64,000 nt of DNA from Gelidibacter gilvus (GCF_004115975.1 NZ_SDDZ01000011.1:1-64000), one strand, 5' to 3'; shown: positions 45,868 to 55,360, counted from the stretch's first letter. Translations and numbers: made by a program. The notes: generated by a model not told the origin, from the letters alone.

Positions 45868-46054
45868 TTAAAAAAAAGAGCGAGGTATGAGTCTAATTTA
45901 TGCAGTCCTTTCAATTTCCAAATGTTGGTATTTTACTGTCAAAAAAAGGTTGGGCAGTGAGGGTGCGGATGTTGATATAAAGGCTTATGTGAAGTATGGA
46001 AATATAAGGGGCGGCACCAAATTAATAAATGGATTTTTTTTTGGCGGACGCTAT
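45868..46054 (+). repeat. Leader of dispersed repeat, copy 2
   Basis: Imperfect direct copy of 43073-43262, ending at the shared GGCGGACGCT word and running straight into a full repeat unit. The stretch 45722-46599 holds no gene. Confidence 0.75.
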
Positions 46055-46216
46055 TCTCAATTTTTGCTCGGGAATGAAATGTTCCTGCCCGGCGAAGCGG
46101 GAAGGATTAATGGAATGGAAGCTGAAATTGGGGATTGTGTCCAAGACTTTGTTAGGGAAGCTCTTTTCCCGGAATGGAGCTATTTTGCGGAATGGAGCGG
46201 CAATGGGCTGAATGGA
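46043..46216 (+). repeat. Dispersed structured repeat, diverged full unit
   Basis: Begins GCGGACG. It includes CCCGGCGAAGCGGG, GTGTCCAAGACTTT, CCCGGAATGGAGC and ends GGCAATGGGCTGAATGG, following the same order of landmarks as the unit at 55963-56146. Confidence 0.65.
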
Positions 46217-46250
46217 TTATGAAGATGATTTGATCTTTTTCAGCCAGATT

Positions 46251-46365
46251 TAAGCGGACGTGACTTCAAGGTTGAAGATTGGAATGGAATTTGACCGCTT
46301 CCCGACTTTTTTCGGGAGTGAGCGGGCAAGTGAAATGGAAATCGGAGGCTTTGGAGTTACGACAT
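46251..46365 (+). repeat. Dispersed structured repeat, 5' part
   Basis: AAGCGGACG, GACCGCTTCCCGA-CTTTTT-TCGGGAGTGAGCGGGC and AATGGAAATCGGAGGCTTTG are present; the 3' landmarks are missing. The CCGCT/AGCGG and CCCGA/TCGGG pairs form a nested hairpin. Confidence 0.75.
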
Positions 46366-46599
46366 AATTATTACTTTTAAATTGGTGAAGTTGAAAAATT
46401 AAAATAACTTTACCCCTTTTTAACTAATTTTTAAATAAATAAATAAATAATCCTAGAGGCAGAGCCGTCGAGGTATTCAAAGGAAGAAAGTTTTAACATG
46501 TAATGAAAACCATCCGTTTTCAAACATTTTCTAACACCTCCGATGCAGAGCATAGGGGAATTCTAAATATTAAATCTACAACAGACTCCCGCCCATTAT

Positions 46600-49437
46600 A
46601 TGATGACTAAAATATTGATTTTAGAAAGCGCTACTAACGATCTTAATTTTATTTGTTTTGAACTAGATCGTTCTGGTTTCAACTATACAACTATAAACAT
46701 CAAATTAATTGATGAATTTGAAAATGCTGTTCATAACTACAATCCCGACATCATACTATCTGGATATTCTTTAATGAACGATAACGGGCAAGAAGTATTA
46801 AAAATCTGTGATAGATGTTACCCATTAATCCCTTTAATCCTGATTGCAGATCACATAGAAATTGAAAATTGTGTTGCACTCATTAAAAATGGTGTGTCGG
46901 ATATTATATTGAAACAAAACATCGCTTCTCTAGGTCAAAAGATTTCCACAACTTTAAAAACTACTCGCGCGGATACTCTACCTAATCAATGTGAAGAAAA
47001 TCTTAATGATAAATCAATATATCGCAGCTTAATTGAGAATAGTGAAGATGCTATTTTGCTTACGGAAAAAGACGGAAAAATCCTTGAAGCGAATAATTCC
47101 GCCTGCCAAATTTTTAAAATGACAGAAGAGGAGTTTTATATATTTGGAAGATTCAGTCTTGTTGACCATAATGATCCATCTTTATTAGCACTTATAGAAG
47201 AGCGTAATCTTACGGGCGTTGCAAAAGATGAACTTACTTTTAACCGAAAGGATGGCAGTTCTTTTACAGGCGAAATAACTTCAGTAGTATTTAAGGACAT
47301 CTGGGGTCATGAAATGACTTCCATCAAAATTAAAGATTTAACTCAATATAAAAAAGCGGAAAAACAGTTAGCAAAAACAGCGGCAGAATTACAAGAAACC
47401 GTAAATAGCCTGAATAAAATAATGAACGCCTCAATGGATTTAATTTTTTCCGTTGATGCAGACAAAAAAATTGTACAGATAAACTCAGCCTGCAACAGCA
47501 CTACGGGATATGAAACACAGGAATTAGTAGGTAAAAGTTATATTGATTTCATACATAATGAAGATAAAGAAATAATATTTAATGCTGATCAAAATGTTAG
47601 GAATGGCAATCCTATTAAAACATTCGAAGCCAGAGTTATCCATAAAAATGGAACTACTATTTACATTTTACTGAGTGCTCAGTGGGATGAAGATGATAAA
47701 CTGATTTATTGTACAGCTAAGGACATTACCGAGAAAACAAAATTAGAGAAGGCGTATAAAGTAGAAAGGGAAAGATTTTTGGATCTATACAATCTTGCGC
47801 CAGCTTGTATGGGGCTTCTTAAAGGGCCTAACCATATACATGAACTTACAAATTCACTGTATTTAAAATTCATCAATAAAAAAGATGTCATAGGTAAATC
47901 CATACTTGAGGTCATGCCAGAAATGGAGGATCAAGGGATTATAGGCTTGTTGGACTCGGTTTATAATACAGGTGTGCCATTTATAGCAAATGAAATGCTG
48001 ATCCAATTAGATAGTAATAATAACGGATTACTCGTTCAAACCTACATGAATTTTATATATCAGGCGCACAGAAAGTCTGATGGCAAAATTGACGGTATTT
48101 TTGTATTTGCGATAGATGTAACTGAACAGGTATTATCACGTATTAAAATCGAAGAAAGTGAAAAAATGTATCGCCAATTGATAAGTGAACTGCCTGTAGC
48201 CGCCTACTCATGCGATGCAGACGGAAAAATATCATTTTTCAATAAGGCAGCGGCTATTCTTTGGGACACAGAACCGAAAATAGGAGAGGATTCTTTTTGT
48301 GGCTTCTCCAAGATGTTAGATGAGGATGGACAGACCATACCTTTGCACTTATCCCCGATGGCTATTTCTTTAAACGAAGGTAGAATAGTGTCTGGCCGGT
48401 CTGGTACTGTCGAACGCGCAAGTGGAGAAAGACGTTACGTGCTTCCTCATGTTGTTCCTTACATAGATTCATCAGGGAAAGTTACAGGGGCTGTAAATGT
48501 CGTCACAGATATCACTGAAATAAAAGTTGCACAAATTGCATTGGAGCTCCGTAACTCAGAACTCGCATTTCAAAATCAAGAGAAAGAAAAACGAGCCGCC
48601 GAATTAAGTATTGCCAACAAGGAACTTGCTTATCAAAATAAGGAAAAAGAAAATAGAGCCAACGAATTGGTCATTGCCAACCAAGAACTTGCCTTTCAAA
48701 ATGATGAAAAAGAAAAACGAGCAAAAGAATTAATTCTGATTAATATAGAGCTTCATAAAAGCAATAAAGAGTTAGATCGTTTTGTATACAGCATTTCTCA
48801 TGATTTAAGAAGCCCTTTAACTTCCGTACAAGGGCTTGTTTCAATTATTGAAGAGGAGAGTGAAGAACCCAGCACGCTAAAACATGTTGAGATGATCAAG
48901 AATAGTATTAATCGGCTTGATGAATTTGTTAAAAAAATTCTAATTTATTCACGTAACGATCGCACAGATTTAGAATTGGAAATAATACCAGTCAAGAAAA
49001 CCATTTTAAATATTATCGCTTCTCTTCAGAATATGAAGCAGGCAAAAGACATTCATTTTGAAATTGAGGTCCAAGAGTTGTCCCCATTTTGTACTGATAA
49101 ATTACGGTTTAATACGATAGTAGAAAATTTAATTTCTAATGCTATTAAGTATCATAAACCTCGCAGTAGTGATAGGTTCATTAAAGTGAAAGCTGTTGCG
49201 CATAAAGAAATGATGCAATTAGAAATAGTTGATAATGGAATAGGAATTCCGTTAATGTACAAGGAAAAAATATTTGATATGTTTTTTAGAATATCAAGTA
49301 AATCAGAAGGTTCAGGAATCGGCCTATATATAGTAAAAGATACCATCGAAAAACTAGAAGGCTCCATTAAGGTCATTTCGCAAAAACAAGCCGGCACAAC
49401 TTTTGAAATAAATCTTAAAAATTATAAAAAATGTTAG
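46600..49437 (+). CDS. Multi-PAS sensor histidine kinase with degenerate receiver
   Basis: 945 residues, no membrane segment. Residues 1-115 resemble a response-regulator receiver, but the site expected to hold the phospho-acceptor Asp reads DIILSGYSL (G55). Four PAS-like domains follow at about 140-255, 265-385, 395-510 and 520-640. Three tandem 22-residue coiled-coil repeats of the ELAFQNQEKEKRAAELSIAN type fill 650-720. The HisKA box has H734 in SISHDLRSPLTS; the ATPase ends with DNGIGIP and GSGIGLYIVK. It overlaps its response regulator gene by 7 bp. It phosphorylates, presumably, that partner; the signal is unknown. Confidence 0.9.
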   Translation: MMTKILILESATNDLNFICFELDRSGFNYTTINIKLIDEFENAVHNYNPDIILSGYSLMNDNGQEVLKICDRCYPLIPLILIADHIEIENCVALIKNGVSDIILKQNIASLGQKISTTLKTTRADTLPNQCEENLNDKSIYRSLIENSEDAILLTEKDGKILEANNSACQIFKMTEEEFYIFGRFSLVDHNDPSLLALIEERNLTGVAKDELTFNRKDGSSFTGEITSVVFKDIWGHEMTSIKIKDLTQYKKAEKQLAKTAAELQETVNSLNKIMNASMDLIFSVDADKKIVQINSACNSTTGYETQELVGKSYIDFIHNEDKEIIFNADQNVRNGNPIKTFEARVIHKNGTTIYILLSAQWDEDDKLIYCTAKDITEKTKLEKAYKVERERFLDLYNLAPACMGLLKGPNHIHELTNSLYLKFINKKDVIGKSILEVMPEMEDQGIIGLLDSVYNTGVPFIANEMLIQLDSNNNGLLVQTYMNFIYQAHRKSDGKIDGIFVFAIDVTEQVLSRIKIEESEKMYRQLISELPVAAYSCDADGKISFFNKAAAILWDTEPKIGEDSFCGFSKMLDEDGQTIPLHLSPMAISLNEGRIVSGRSGTVERASGERRYVLPHVVPYIDSSGKVTGAVNVVTDITEIKVAQIALELRNSELAFQNQEKEKRAAELSIANKELAYQNKEKENRANELVIANQELAFQNDEKEKRAKELILINIELHKSNKELDRFVYSISHDLRSPLTSVQGLVSIIEEESEEPSTLKHVEMIKNSINRLDEFVKKILIYSRNDRTDLELEIIPVKKTILNIIASLQNMKQAKDIHFEIEVQELSPFCTDKLRFNTIVENLISNAIKYHKPRSSDRFIKVKAVAHKEMMQLEIVDNGIGIPLMYKEKIFDMFFRISSKSEGSGIGLYIVKDTIEKLEGSIKVISQKQAGTTFEINLKNYKKC

Positions 49438-49832
49438 ATCCTAAATCAAAATTTGAAAGAGTCATGCTTATTGACGACAATACTATTGACCTTTATATAA
49501 CGGCTCGACTTATGACTAAATATAATTTCGGAGAGGAAATCGACCAATACTCATCTGCCAAGAAAGCTTTGGAGTTTTTGCAGGAAAAGCAAAACGATTT
49601 TACAAAATGGCCCCAAATAATTTTCTTAGACATATATATGCCAGGAATGTCGGGATTCGAATTTATGGCAGAATATAATAACTTATCATCTCAATTGAAA
49701 AAATTCTGCAAAGTCTACATGATTTCTTCCTCTATTGATGAAAATGATATAAAGCGAGCAAAAAATGATGTAAATGTGGTTGATTTCCAGGTAAAAAGTT
49801 TAACAAAAGAATTTCTAAACAGTATTATATGA
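49431..49832 (+). CDS. Single-domain response regulator
   Basis: 133 residues, receiver only. Acidic pair D15-D16 (MLIDDNTID), phospho-acceptor D67 (IIFLDIYMPGMSG), and K122 in FQVKSLTKE. No output domain, so it acts as a phosphorelay shuttle or by protein contact. The start lies within the kinase gene end (7-bp overlap). Confidence 0.9.
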   Translation: MLDPKSKFERVMLIDDNTIDLYITARLMTKYNFGEEIDQYSSAKKALEFLQEKQNDFTKWPQIIFLDIYMPGMSGFEFMAEYNNLSSQLKKFCKVYMISSSIDENDIKRAKNDVNVVDFQVKSLTKEFLNSII

Positions 49833-50095
49833 TTCTCAAAATTAATTTGACTTATTTTATTAGTAAAAAGATACTCTATTTATCACTAGTCTTAACATAA
49901 AAAAATACGTCTTTCCCCTACCAATACTCCGAACAATTATCAACAAAAGAGCGCTTGCCTTTCCAATTATCATTTTATTTTCCACGCCATCCGAAATTAT
50001 TCAAAATGCTCATACTAGCAAAAATTGGATCAAGTCAAAAAGTCATGACGTAACCAAAGACAAAAGAACTTTGGTGCAAGTATTTCCAGGCTCTC

Positions 50096-50305
50096 AGAGT
50101 CACTATTAGCTATTGCCAATTTATTCCTTCCCGAAGTGCTACTGACCTGTTTTTATCTTAAAAATCATCAGGCAAAAAACGAAGAACTCCATTTTTATTT
50201 TACAGAACAAAACAAGCTTCCTGATAGGAATGGTGGTTCGAAGCTTCATGCCAAAGATTTCTTCTCAGAGGCTACTCAGGATTTTCTCATACGTGGAAAG
50301 CGTTT
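50096..50305 (+). mobile_element. ISAon1-type transposase remnant joined to repeat
   Basis: The frame reads LLAIANLFLPEVLLTCFYLK, then EELHFYFTEQNKLP, then KDFFSEATQDFLIRGKR. This resembles the N-region of ISAon1-family transposases, which read LPE-LxxYFEL ... HLYFEExN ... IQDFPIRGK. Directly after GKR the sequence changes into the 3' part of the dispersed repeat (GCAATGGAACTTTTCGCGG). No start or downstream transposase domain remains. The rest of 49833-50095 holds nothing I recognise. Confidence 0.5.
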
Positions 50306-50357
50306 TGCTCGCAATGGAACTTTTCGCGGAATGGAGGGGAATGGGCTGAGCGGGTTA
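50305..50357 (+). repeat. Dispersed structured repeat, 3' fragment
   Basis: CGCAATGGAACTTTTCGCGG and GGGGAATGGGCTGAGCGG correspond to the 3' landmarks of the unit. It follows the transposase remnant without a gap. Confidence 0.65.
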
Positions 50358-50390
50358 AAAATTAATATTGTTCTTTTTCAGCCAGATTCA

Positions 50391-50573
50391 AGCGGACGAA
50401 ACTTCAATGCTGTAGATTGGAATGGCGTTTGACCGCTTTCCAATTTTTATCGGGAATGAGCGGGCAAGTGGAATGGAAATCGGAAGCTTTGGAGTTGGGT
50501 CCAAGACTTTCCAAGGAAGCGCTTTGCCCGCAATGGAGCTTTTCGCGGAATGAAGGGGAATGGGCTGAGTGGG
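50391..50573 (+). repeat. Dispersed structured repeat, full unit
   Basis: All landmarks in order: AGCGGACGAAACTTCAA, GACCGCTTTCC, TCGGGAATGAGCGGGCAAG, AATCGGAAGCTTTGGAGTTG, GTCCAAGACTTTCC, AAGCGCTTTGCCCG, CTTTTCGCGGAATG, GGGGAATGGGCTGAGTGG. Confidence 0.85.
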
Positions 50574-50608
50574 TTTTTATTACGGATTATTGTTATTTAG
50601 ACGGATCT

Positions 50609-50790
50609 AAGCGGACGAAACTTCAAAGTTGTAGATTGAAATGGAGTTTGACCGCTTCCCGACTTTTTTCGGGAATGAGAGGGCAAGTGAAATGGAAATC
50701 GGAAGCTTTGGGGTTGGGTCCAAGACTTTTTTAATGAAGCGCTTTGTCCGGAATGGAGCTTTTCGCGGAATGTAGGGGAAAGTGCTGAAA
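50609..50790 (+). repeat. Dispersed structured repeat, full unit
   Basis: Starts 36 bp after the previous unit with AAGCGGACGAAACTTCAA and runs to GGGGAAAGTGCTGA. Contains the nested hairpin CCGCT-T-CCCGA-CTTTTT-TCGGG. Confidence 0.85.
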
Positions 50791-50827
50791 GAGATATATT
50801 ATTGTAGCGGATTTTTAGAAGGTTTTA

Positions 50828-50914
50828 AAGCGGACGTAACTTCAAAGATGAAGATGGGAACGACGTTTGACCGCTTCCCGATATTTCTCGGGAATAGGCA
50901 GACAAGTGAAATTG
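50828..50914 (+). repeat. Dispersed structured repeat, 5' part
   Basis: AAGCGGACGTAACTTCAA and GACCGCTTCCCGATATTTCTCGGGAAT are present. The sequence diverges after GACAAGTGAAATTG. Third partial or full unit in tandem at this site. Confidence 0.75.
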
Positions 50915-51045
50915 AACAACCCAAAATAAGAGAAAAAAAAATTGATTTCCTTCTTTCTTCTGTGATGTGATTTGATGTGAACAATAAAACAAAAATTATA
51001 ATTTCTCACGAATCATTACAAATAAAAAAAACTATTTTTAAGCCC

Positions 51046-51053
51046 TATATTTG
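51046..51053 (+). promoter_or_regulatory. Bacteroidota -7 element of the AraC regulator gene
   Basis: TATATTTG matches TAnnTTTG exactly, 16 bp before the ATG at 51070. The -33 region is A-rich without a clear TTTG. Confidence 0.5.
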
Positions 51054-51069
51054 AAGTCAATTTTAAGGA

Positions 51070-52182
51070 ATGAAAGAAGTATATGCACTACCAATTATAG
51101 CAATCGTTTCGTGCGTTATTAGTCTTCTACTTGCGTTTTTTTTACTTTCTGTAAAATCAAATAATAGAATCAGCAACAGACTATTCGCTACCTTTTTAAT
51201 TTTAAGCGCAATAGATTTAAGCGGGTGGTTTCAATACTTATTTTTTTCTGGGCTGTCAAATTTTGGGATGGCAAAAAGTATGTTTTCCTTTCTACAAATG
51301 CCTGTTCTTTACTTCTATGTTTTATCTGTTTGTTATTCAGATTTTAAATTAAAAGCAAAACATTTACTACACGCAATTCCTTTTGTGATTGCTAACTTGG
51401 TGATGATTCCCAGATTTTATGCCGTAAATACTGAGAGTAAATATGCCCTTTTCGAAAATTACAATCGCATTTGGGAAATTATTTATATCCATATTTCCAT
51501 CGAGCTGCAATTCATTATTTATATTACTTTCATCTTCGTTATTCTAAACAGATACAAGAAAATCTATCAGCAAAATTTCTCGGACACAAGTTCAAAAGCA
51601 TTCCTTTGGCTATTTCAATTCACCTTAGCTTCTGCAATAATCCATAGTGTTGTTTTGGTGAAAAATATTCTGAAATATACAGATAGAGGCAAAACCTTCG
51701 ATTCTGTGCAGCTTTTGGTTAGTGTTTTAGCCTTGATTGTAATCTGTTGGTATGTTTTTAAAGCCTTAAAATATCCAGAATTATTTAACGGAGTAGATTC
51801 AAAAACGCAACTTGTTACAACTTCCATCGATAAAAAAACTGTTATAAGATCTGAAGAAATTAATCAACTCACTTCTTATATGGAAACAGAAAAACCTTAT
51901 TTAAATCCGTCATTATCAATCCGGAATTTAGCGCAAGAACTGAATATGAATTCCAGGGATTTATCCATTTTAATTAATCAAAGACTTAATCAGCATTTTT
52001 TTGATTTTGTAAATGAATACCGCATAAAAGAAGCGATGAATATTTTGAAGAATCCGAATAAAAAAGATGTTACCATTTTGGAAATTCTATATGAAGTTGG
52101 ATTTAACTCTAAATCTTCCTTTAACTCTGCCTTTAAAAAACACACCGGAAAAACACCAACCGAGTATAAAAAACTAGCTTAG
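51070..52182 (+). CDS. Membrane-anchored AraC-family regulator
   Basis: 370 residues. Residues 1-225 hold six or seven membrane helices. The cytoplasmic C-terminus (about 265-370) is an AraC double HTH: LNPSLSIRNLAQELNMNSRD and LEILYEVGFNSKSSFNSAFK, ending HTGKTPTEYKK. Such regulators are common beside outer membrane receptors. It is followed, in the same direction, by a TonB-type barrel gene, its probable target. Confidence 0.9.
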   Translation: MKEVYALPIIAIVSCVISLLLAFFLLSVKSNNRISNRLFATFLILSAIDLSGWFQYLFFSGLSNFGMAKSMFSFLQMPVLYFYVLSVCYSDFKLKAKHLLHAIPFVIANLVMIPRFYAVNTESKYALFENYNRIWEIIYIHISIELQFIIYITFIFVILNRYKKIYQQNFSDTSSKAFLWLFQFTLASAIIHSVVLVKNILKYTDRGKTFDSVQLLVSVLALIVICWYVFKALKYPELFNGVDSKTQLVTTSIDKKTVIRSEEINQLTSYMETEKPYLNPSLSIRNLAQELNMNSRDLSILINQRLNQHFFDFVNEYRIKEAMNILKNPNKKDVTILEILYEVGFNSKSSFNSAFKKHTGKTPTEYKKLA

Positions 52183-52220
52183 GGTCAACGCCTTAACGTA
52201 AAGTCGAACGCTTGTAAAAT

Positions 52221-52260
52221 AAAGTCGAACTCATTTGTTGATATAAATGAGTTCGACTTT
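52221..52260. terminator. 16-bp perfect hairpin between regulator and receptor genes
   Basis: AAAGTCGAACTCATTT (52221-52236) pairs perfectly with 52245-52260 across 8 nt. A further direct copy of AAAGTCGAAC lies at 52200-52209. No long U-run follows, so it may be terminator, attenuator or a dimer-binding operator for the AraC protein. Confidence 0.55.
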
Positions 52261-52325
52261 GCGTTTTCGGTCGTGTAAACTGCTTTGCTATCGCACTTTT
52301 GTTTCATCAAACTAAAACACACAAG

Positions 52326-54710
52326 ATGAAAACAAAATTGAAAACACTCGCCTACTTTATTCTACTACTATTTCCAACTATTTTTTATGCGCAAACAATC
52401 ACAGGAAAAGTAATAGACAAAACAGATGCAGTTGCATTTGCAAATGTTACAATTACAAATAGCAACAATGAAATAGTTACAGGGACAACAACTAACGAAA
52501 ATGGTTTCTTTCTCGTAAAAGTAGATTCAGGAAGTTATAAGTTAACAATAAGCTTTATTGGATATACAGGTGTTGAAGAAGCTATTTCCATAGAAAAAGA
52601 TATAGATCTAGGCACAGTTTTGTTACAAGAAGATGCAGAATCTTTAAACGAAGTTGTTCTTAAAGTTGAAAAAAGAATGATAGAACGAAAGATTGATAGA
52701 TTGGTTTTTAATGTGGAACAAAGTATGGCTGCCACGGGAGGAAATGGATTGGATGTTGTAAAAATCACTCCCGGAGTTCATGTTCAAAATGGCAGTATAG
52801 AAATTCTAGGGAAAGGTGTCACTCAAATAATGATCAATGGTAGAATCTCTCCTTTGCAAGGTGAAGAGTTAGCAAGTTTTCTAAGCGGAATCTCGGCAAG
52901 CGATATTCAAAAAATAGAAGTGATTACAAATCCACCAGCAAAATATGAAGCTTCTGGTAATGGAGGCCTAATCAATATCATTCTAAAGAAAGGAATTCAA
53001 GATTCTTGGAAAAACTCAACCACAATTTCTTACAACCAAAACAAATACAATTTTTCAACAATCAGTAATAATTTCTTTTACAATAAAGGAAATCTTTCTT
53101 TTTCTGGAAGTGTAAATGCGACCAAAGGAAGTATTGAAAATGCAGAAGGCATATTAATAGATTATCCCACTAACAATTGGGATATTGATGTAGATTCAGA
53201 AATTGGAAAAGACGAGCTTTCAGGTCGACTTTTAATGGATTATGAACTTACTCCAAAAACAACTTTTGGCTTACAGTATTTAGGAAATGCTACAAAACCT
53301 ACCATAGATGGCACAACAACCTCTATCGTATTCGACAATGACAACAATTTAGAAAAAACACTTGTTAACCAAGGAGATAACATCGTTGATAATAAAAATC
53401 ATAGCTTAAATTTTCATGCGGTGACGCAATTGGATTCAATAGGCAAAAGCTTTTCTGTTGATGCTGATTATTTTATATTCAATTCAGAAAATAGTCGCGA
53501 TTTCTTTACGGAAGAATTCAATAATACTGGCGTTTCTCAAGGAATAAATTCTGCAGCTTTAAATATTGCCAATCAAGAAATAGAGAATTTTAGCTCTAAA
53601 ATTGATATAGATTTCCCGTTGGAAAAAGTTAATCTTTCCTACGGAGTAAAAGCAAGTTTTACGAAGACAAAAAGTGATGTTTTATACTTTGACACGCTTA
53701 CAGGAACGCCTATTTTAGATTTAGACAGATCTAATGAATTTAATTACCAAGAAGATGTTTTAGCTGGGTATATTTCTGGAAACACTAATTTAAGTGAAAA
53801 ATTAAAAATGCAATTTGGTCTGCGTTTGGAAGACACTAAAACTAGAGGAATTAATGCTGAAATGAATAAAGAAACAATCAACAAATACACAAAACTCTTT
53901 CCAACGCTTTATTTTTCATATGCATTAAATGAAAAGAATGATTTTGGATTTTCTTACGGAAGACGAATTAACAGACCCAATTTCAGAAGTCTTAATCCGT
54001 TTCGGTTTTATATAAATTCAAATAGCTATAGTGTTGGAAATCCATTTTTACAGCCATCATTTTCAGATAATTTCGAGCTTTCCCATTCGTATAAAAAGAA
54101 CTTAACCTCAAAAGTATTTTTAAGTGTTACCACAGATGGTTCTGGTACCGTTTTCACTTCCGATGCAGAAAACCAAACGCAAATAATTACCAGAGAAAAT
54201 TATTATAAACAATACAATTACGGATTAACAGAAAGCTTTTCGTTCAATAAGCTCGCTTGGTTTAAAAGTGAAAACAGCTTTAATCTTTTAGGATACTACA
54301 CAACATTTACTAAGGATTTTGGTGCTACCCCAAAAAACGGACTTCAAGTTTACGTAACATCGAACAACACATTTTCATTGAGTGAACAAACAAAATTACA
54401 GGTGAATTCGTATTATAGTTCTCAGCACAACCGAGGTTTATTTAGTGTTGGTGAAATGTTTGATTTATCTTTTGGGCTTCAACACAGCTTTAAAAATAAC
54501 CTGAAAATGTCCTTATTATTTAGTGATGTCTTTAATACAGCAAGTCTAAAAGATTATGTGTCTACAATTAACGGAATTGAGCAAATTTACAGACAAAATG
54601 AAAGTTCAAGAAATGTTAGAATTTCACTTTCTTATGATTTTGGAAACAAAAAGGTAAACGTAAAAAACAGAAAATTTGGAAATGATGAAGAACAAAAGAG
54701 AAGTAATTAA
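52326..54710 (+). CDS. TonB-dependent receptor-like outer membrane beta-barrel protein
   Basis: 794 residues from ATG 52326. Signal peptide ends in IFYAQ (residue 23). A carboxypeptidase-regulatory-like domain covers about 24-100 (ITGKVIDKTDAVAFANVTIT). A plug-like region covers about 115-220 (DVVKITPGVHVQNGSIEILG, VMINGR-type text reading IMINGRISPL). The rest is an OMP_b-brl_3-type barrel with RRINRPNFRSLNPF. No SusD partner. The family often lies beside sensor-regulator genes; substrate unknown. Confidence 0.88.
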   Translation: MKTKLKTLAYFILLLFPTIFYAQTITGKVIDKTDAVAFANVTITNSNNEIVTGTTTNENGFFLVKVDSGSYKLTISFIGYTGVEEAISIEKDIDLGTVLLQEDAESLNEVVLKVEKRMIERKIDRLVFNVEQSMAATGGNGLDVVKITPGVHVQNGSIEILGKGVTQIMINGRISPLQGEELASFLSGISASDIQKIEVITNPPAKYEASGNGGLINIILKKGIQDSWKNSTTISYNQNKYNFSTISNNFFYNKGNLSFSGSVNATKGSIENAEGILIDYPTNNWDIDVDSEIGKDELSGRLLMDYELTPKTTFGLQYLGNATKPTIDGTTTSIVFDNDNNLEKTLVNQGDNIVDNKNHSLNFHAVTQLDSIGKSFSVDADYFIFNSENSRDFFTEEFNNTGVSQGINSAALNIANQEIENFSSKIDIDFPLEKVNLSYGVKASFTKTKSDVLYFDTLTGTPILDLDRSNEFNYQEDVLAGYISGNTNLSEKLKMQFGLRLEDTKTRGINAEMNKETINKYTKLFPTLYFSYALNEKNDFGFSYGRRINRPNFRSLNPFRFYINSNSYSVGNPFLQPSFSDNFELSHSYKKNLTSKVFLSVTTDGSGTVFTSDAENQTQIITRENYYKQYNYGLTESFSFNKLAWFKSENSFNLLGYYTTFTKDFGATPKNGLQVYVTSNNTFSLSEQTKLQVNSYYSSQHNRGLFSVGEMFDLSFGLQHSFKNNLKMSLLFSDVFNTASLKDYVSTINGIEQIYRQNESSRNVRISLSYDFGNKKVNVKNRKFGNDEEQKRSN

Positions 54711-54904
54711 GGAACTTGGCTTCTTGAAAGAAACAACTGATTTTAACTCAAGCCCTGAAATAGGAAAGCCAAATTTAGTCGAATAATTTGACTCTCATAA
54801 AACAACTAAATGGCATCAAGTTGATGGTTCCGTCATAAAATGACCGAATGCAACCCCGACCACATACGGTAAATCAGAATCTTTGCAGTTGTGTCCACGA
54901 TATT

Positions 54905-54966
54905 CAAGTGAAGCTCTTTTATCGGAATGACGCTTTTAGCGGAATGCAGGGGAAAGTGCTGGACGA
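54905..54966 (+). repeat. Dispersed structured repeat, 3' fragment
   Basis: GTGAAGCTC, ATCGGAATG, TTTTAGCGGAATGCAGGGG and AAAGTGCTG match the 3' end of the unit. The stretch 54711-55002 has no gene. Confidence 0.55.
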
Positions 54967-55002
54967 GAAATAAGAACTATATTTTGTTCTTGGCAGGATT
55001 TA

Positions 55003-55210
55003 AAGCGGACGAAACTTCAAAGTTGTAGAATAAAATGCTTGTGCTGAGCTAAGCCGAAGTAGAGTTTGACCGCTTCCCGACTGTTTTCGGGAGTGAGCGG
55101 GCAAGTGAAATGGAAATCGGAAGCTTTGGACTTGGGTTGAAGACTTTTTAGTGAAGGGCTTTGCCCGTAGTGGAGCTTTTCGCGGAATGGACTGGCAATG
55201 GGCTGAGTGA
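55003..55210 (+). repeat. Dispersed structured repeat, full unit with small insertion
   Basis: All landmarks from AAGCGGACGAAACTTCAA to GGCAATGGGCTGAGTGA. A roughly 25-bp insertion (CTTGTGCTGAGCTAAGCCGA) lies between the first two landmarks, which makes this copy longer. Confidence 0.8.
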
Positions 55211-55258
55211 TATATCTGCTTATGTTCCAACTCAGATTAAGGGTTATTATGTACTTAC

Positions 55259-55300
55259 CCTCTTTTTGAGATCCTCTTTTTGAGATCCTCTTTTTGAGAT
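55259..55300. repeat. Tandem repeat, three copies of 14 bp
   Basis: CCTCTTTTTGAGAT is repeated three times without mismatch, followed by a partial fourth copy (CCTCTCTTTAT). Confidence 0.9.
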
Positions 55301-55329
55301 CCTCTCTTTATATTTAATGAAATAAAAGT

Positions 55330-55360
55330 AGTCATCTCACTTTCGGTTAATGAGATGACT
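55330..55360 (-). terminator. Intrinsic terminator of the H1-like gene
   Basis: AGTCATCTCA (55330-55339) and TGAGATGACT (55351-55360) form a perfect 10-bp stem with an 11-nt loop. On the minus strand it is followed by a T-rich run. Located 7 bp after the stop of the gene at 55368-55544. Confidence 0.75.

Noticed and set aside
50417-50734. 105-codon ORF spanning two repeat units
   Set aside because: It is created by the repeats themselves; the matching ORF at 55828-56142 arises from other copies, frames do not stay consistent across copies, and no protein family is visible.
50391-50914. Possible CRISPR array at the tandem repeat units
   Set aside because: Units are about 185 bp with short irregular gaps, copies are truncated and diverged, and no cas genes are present.
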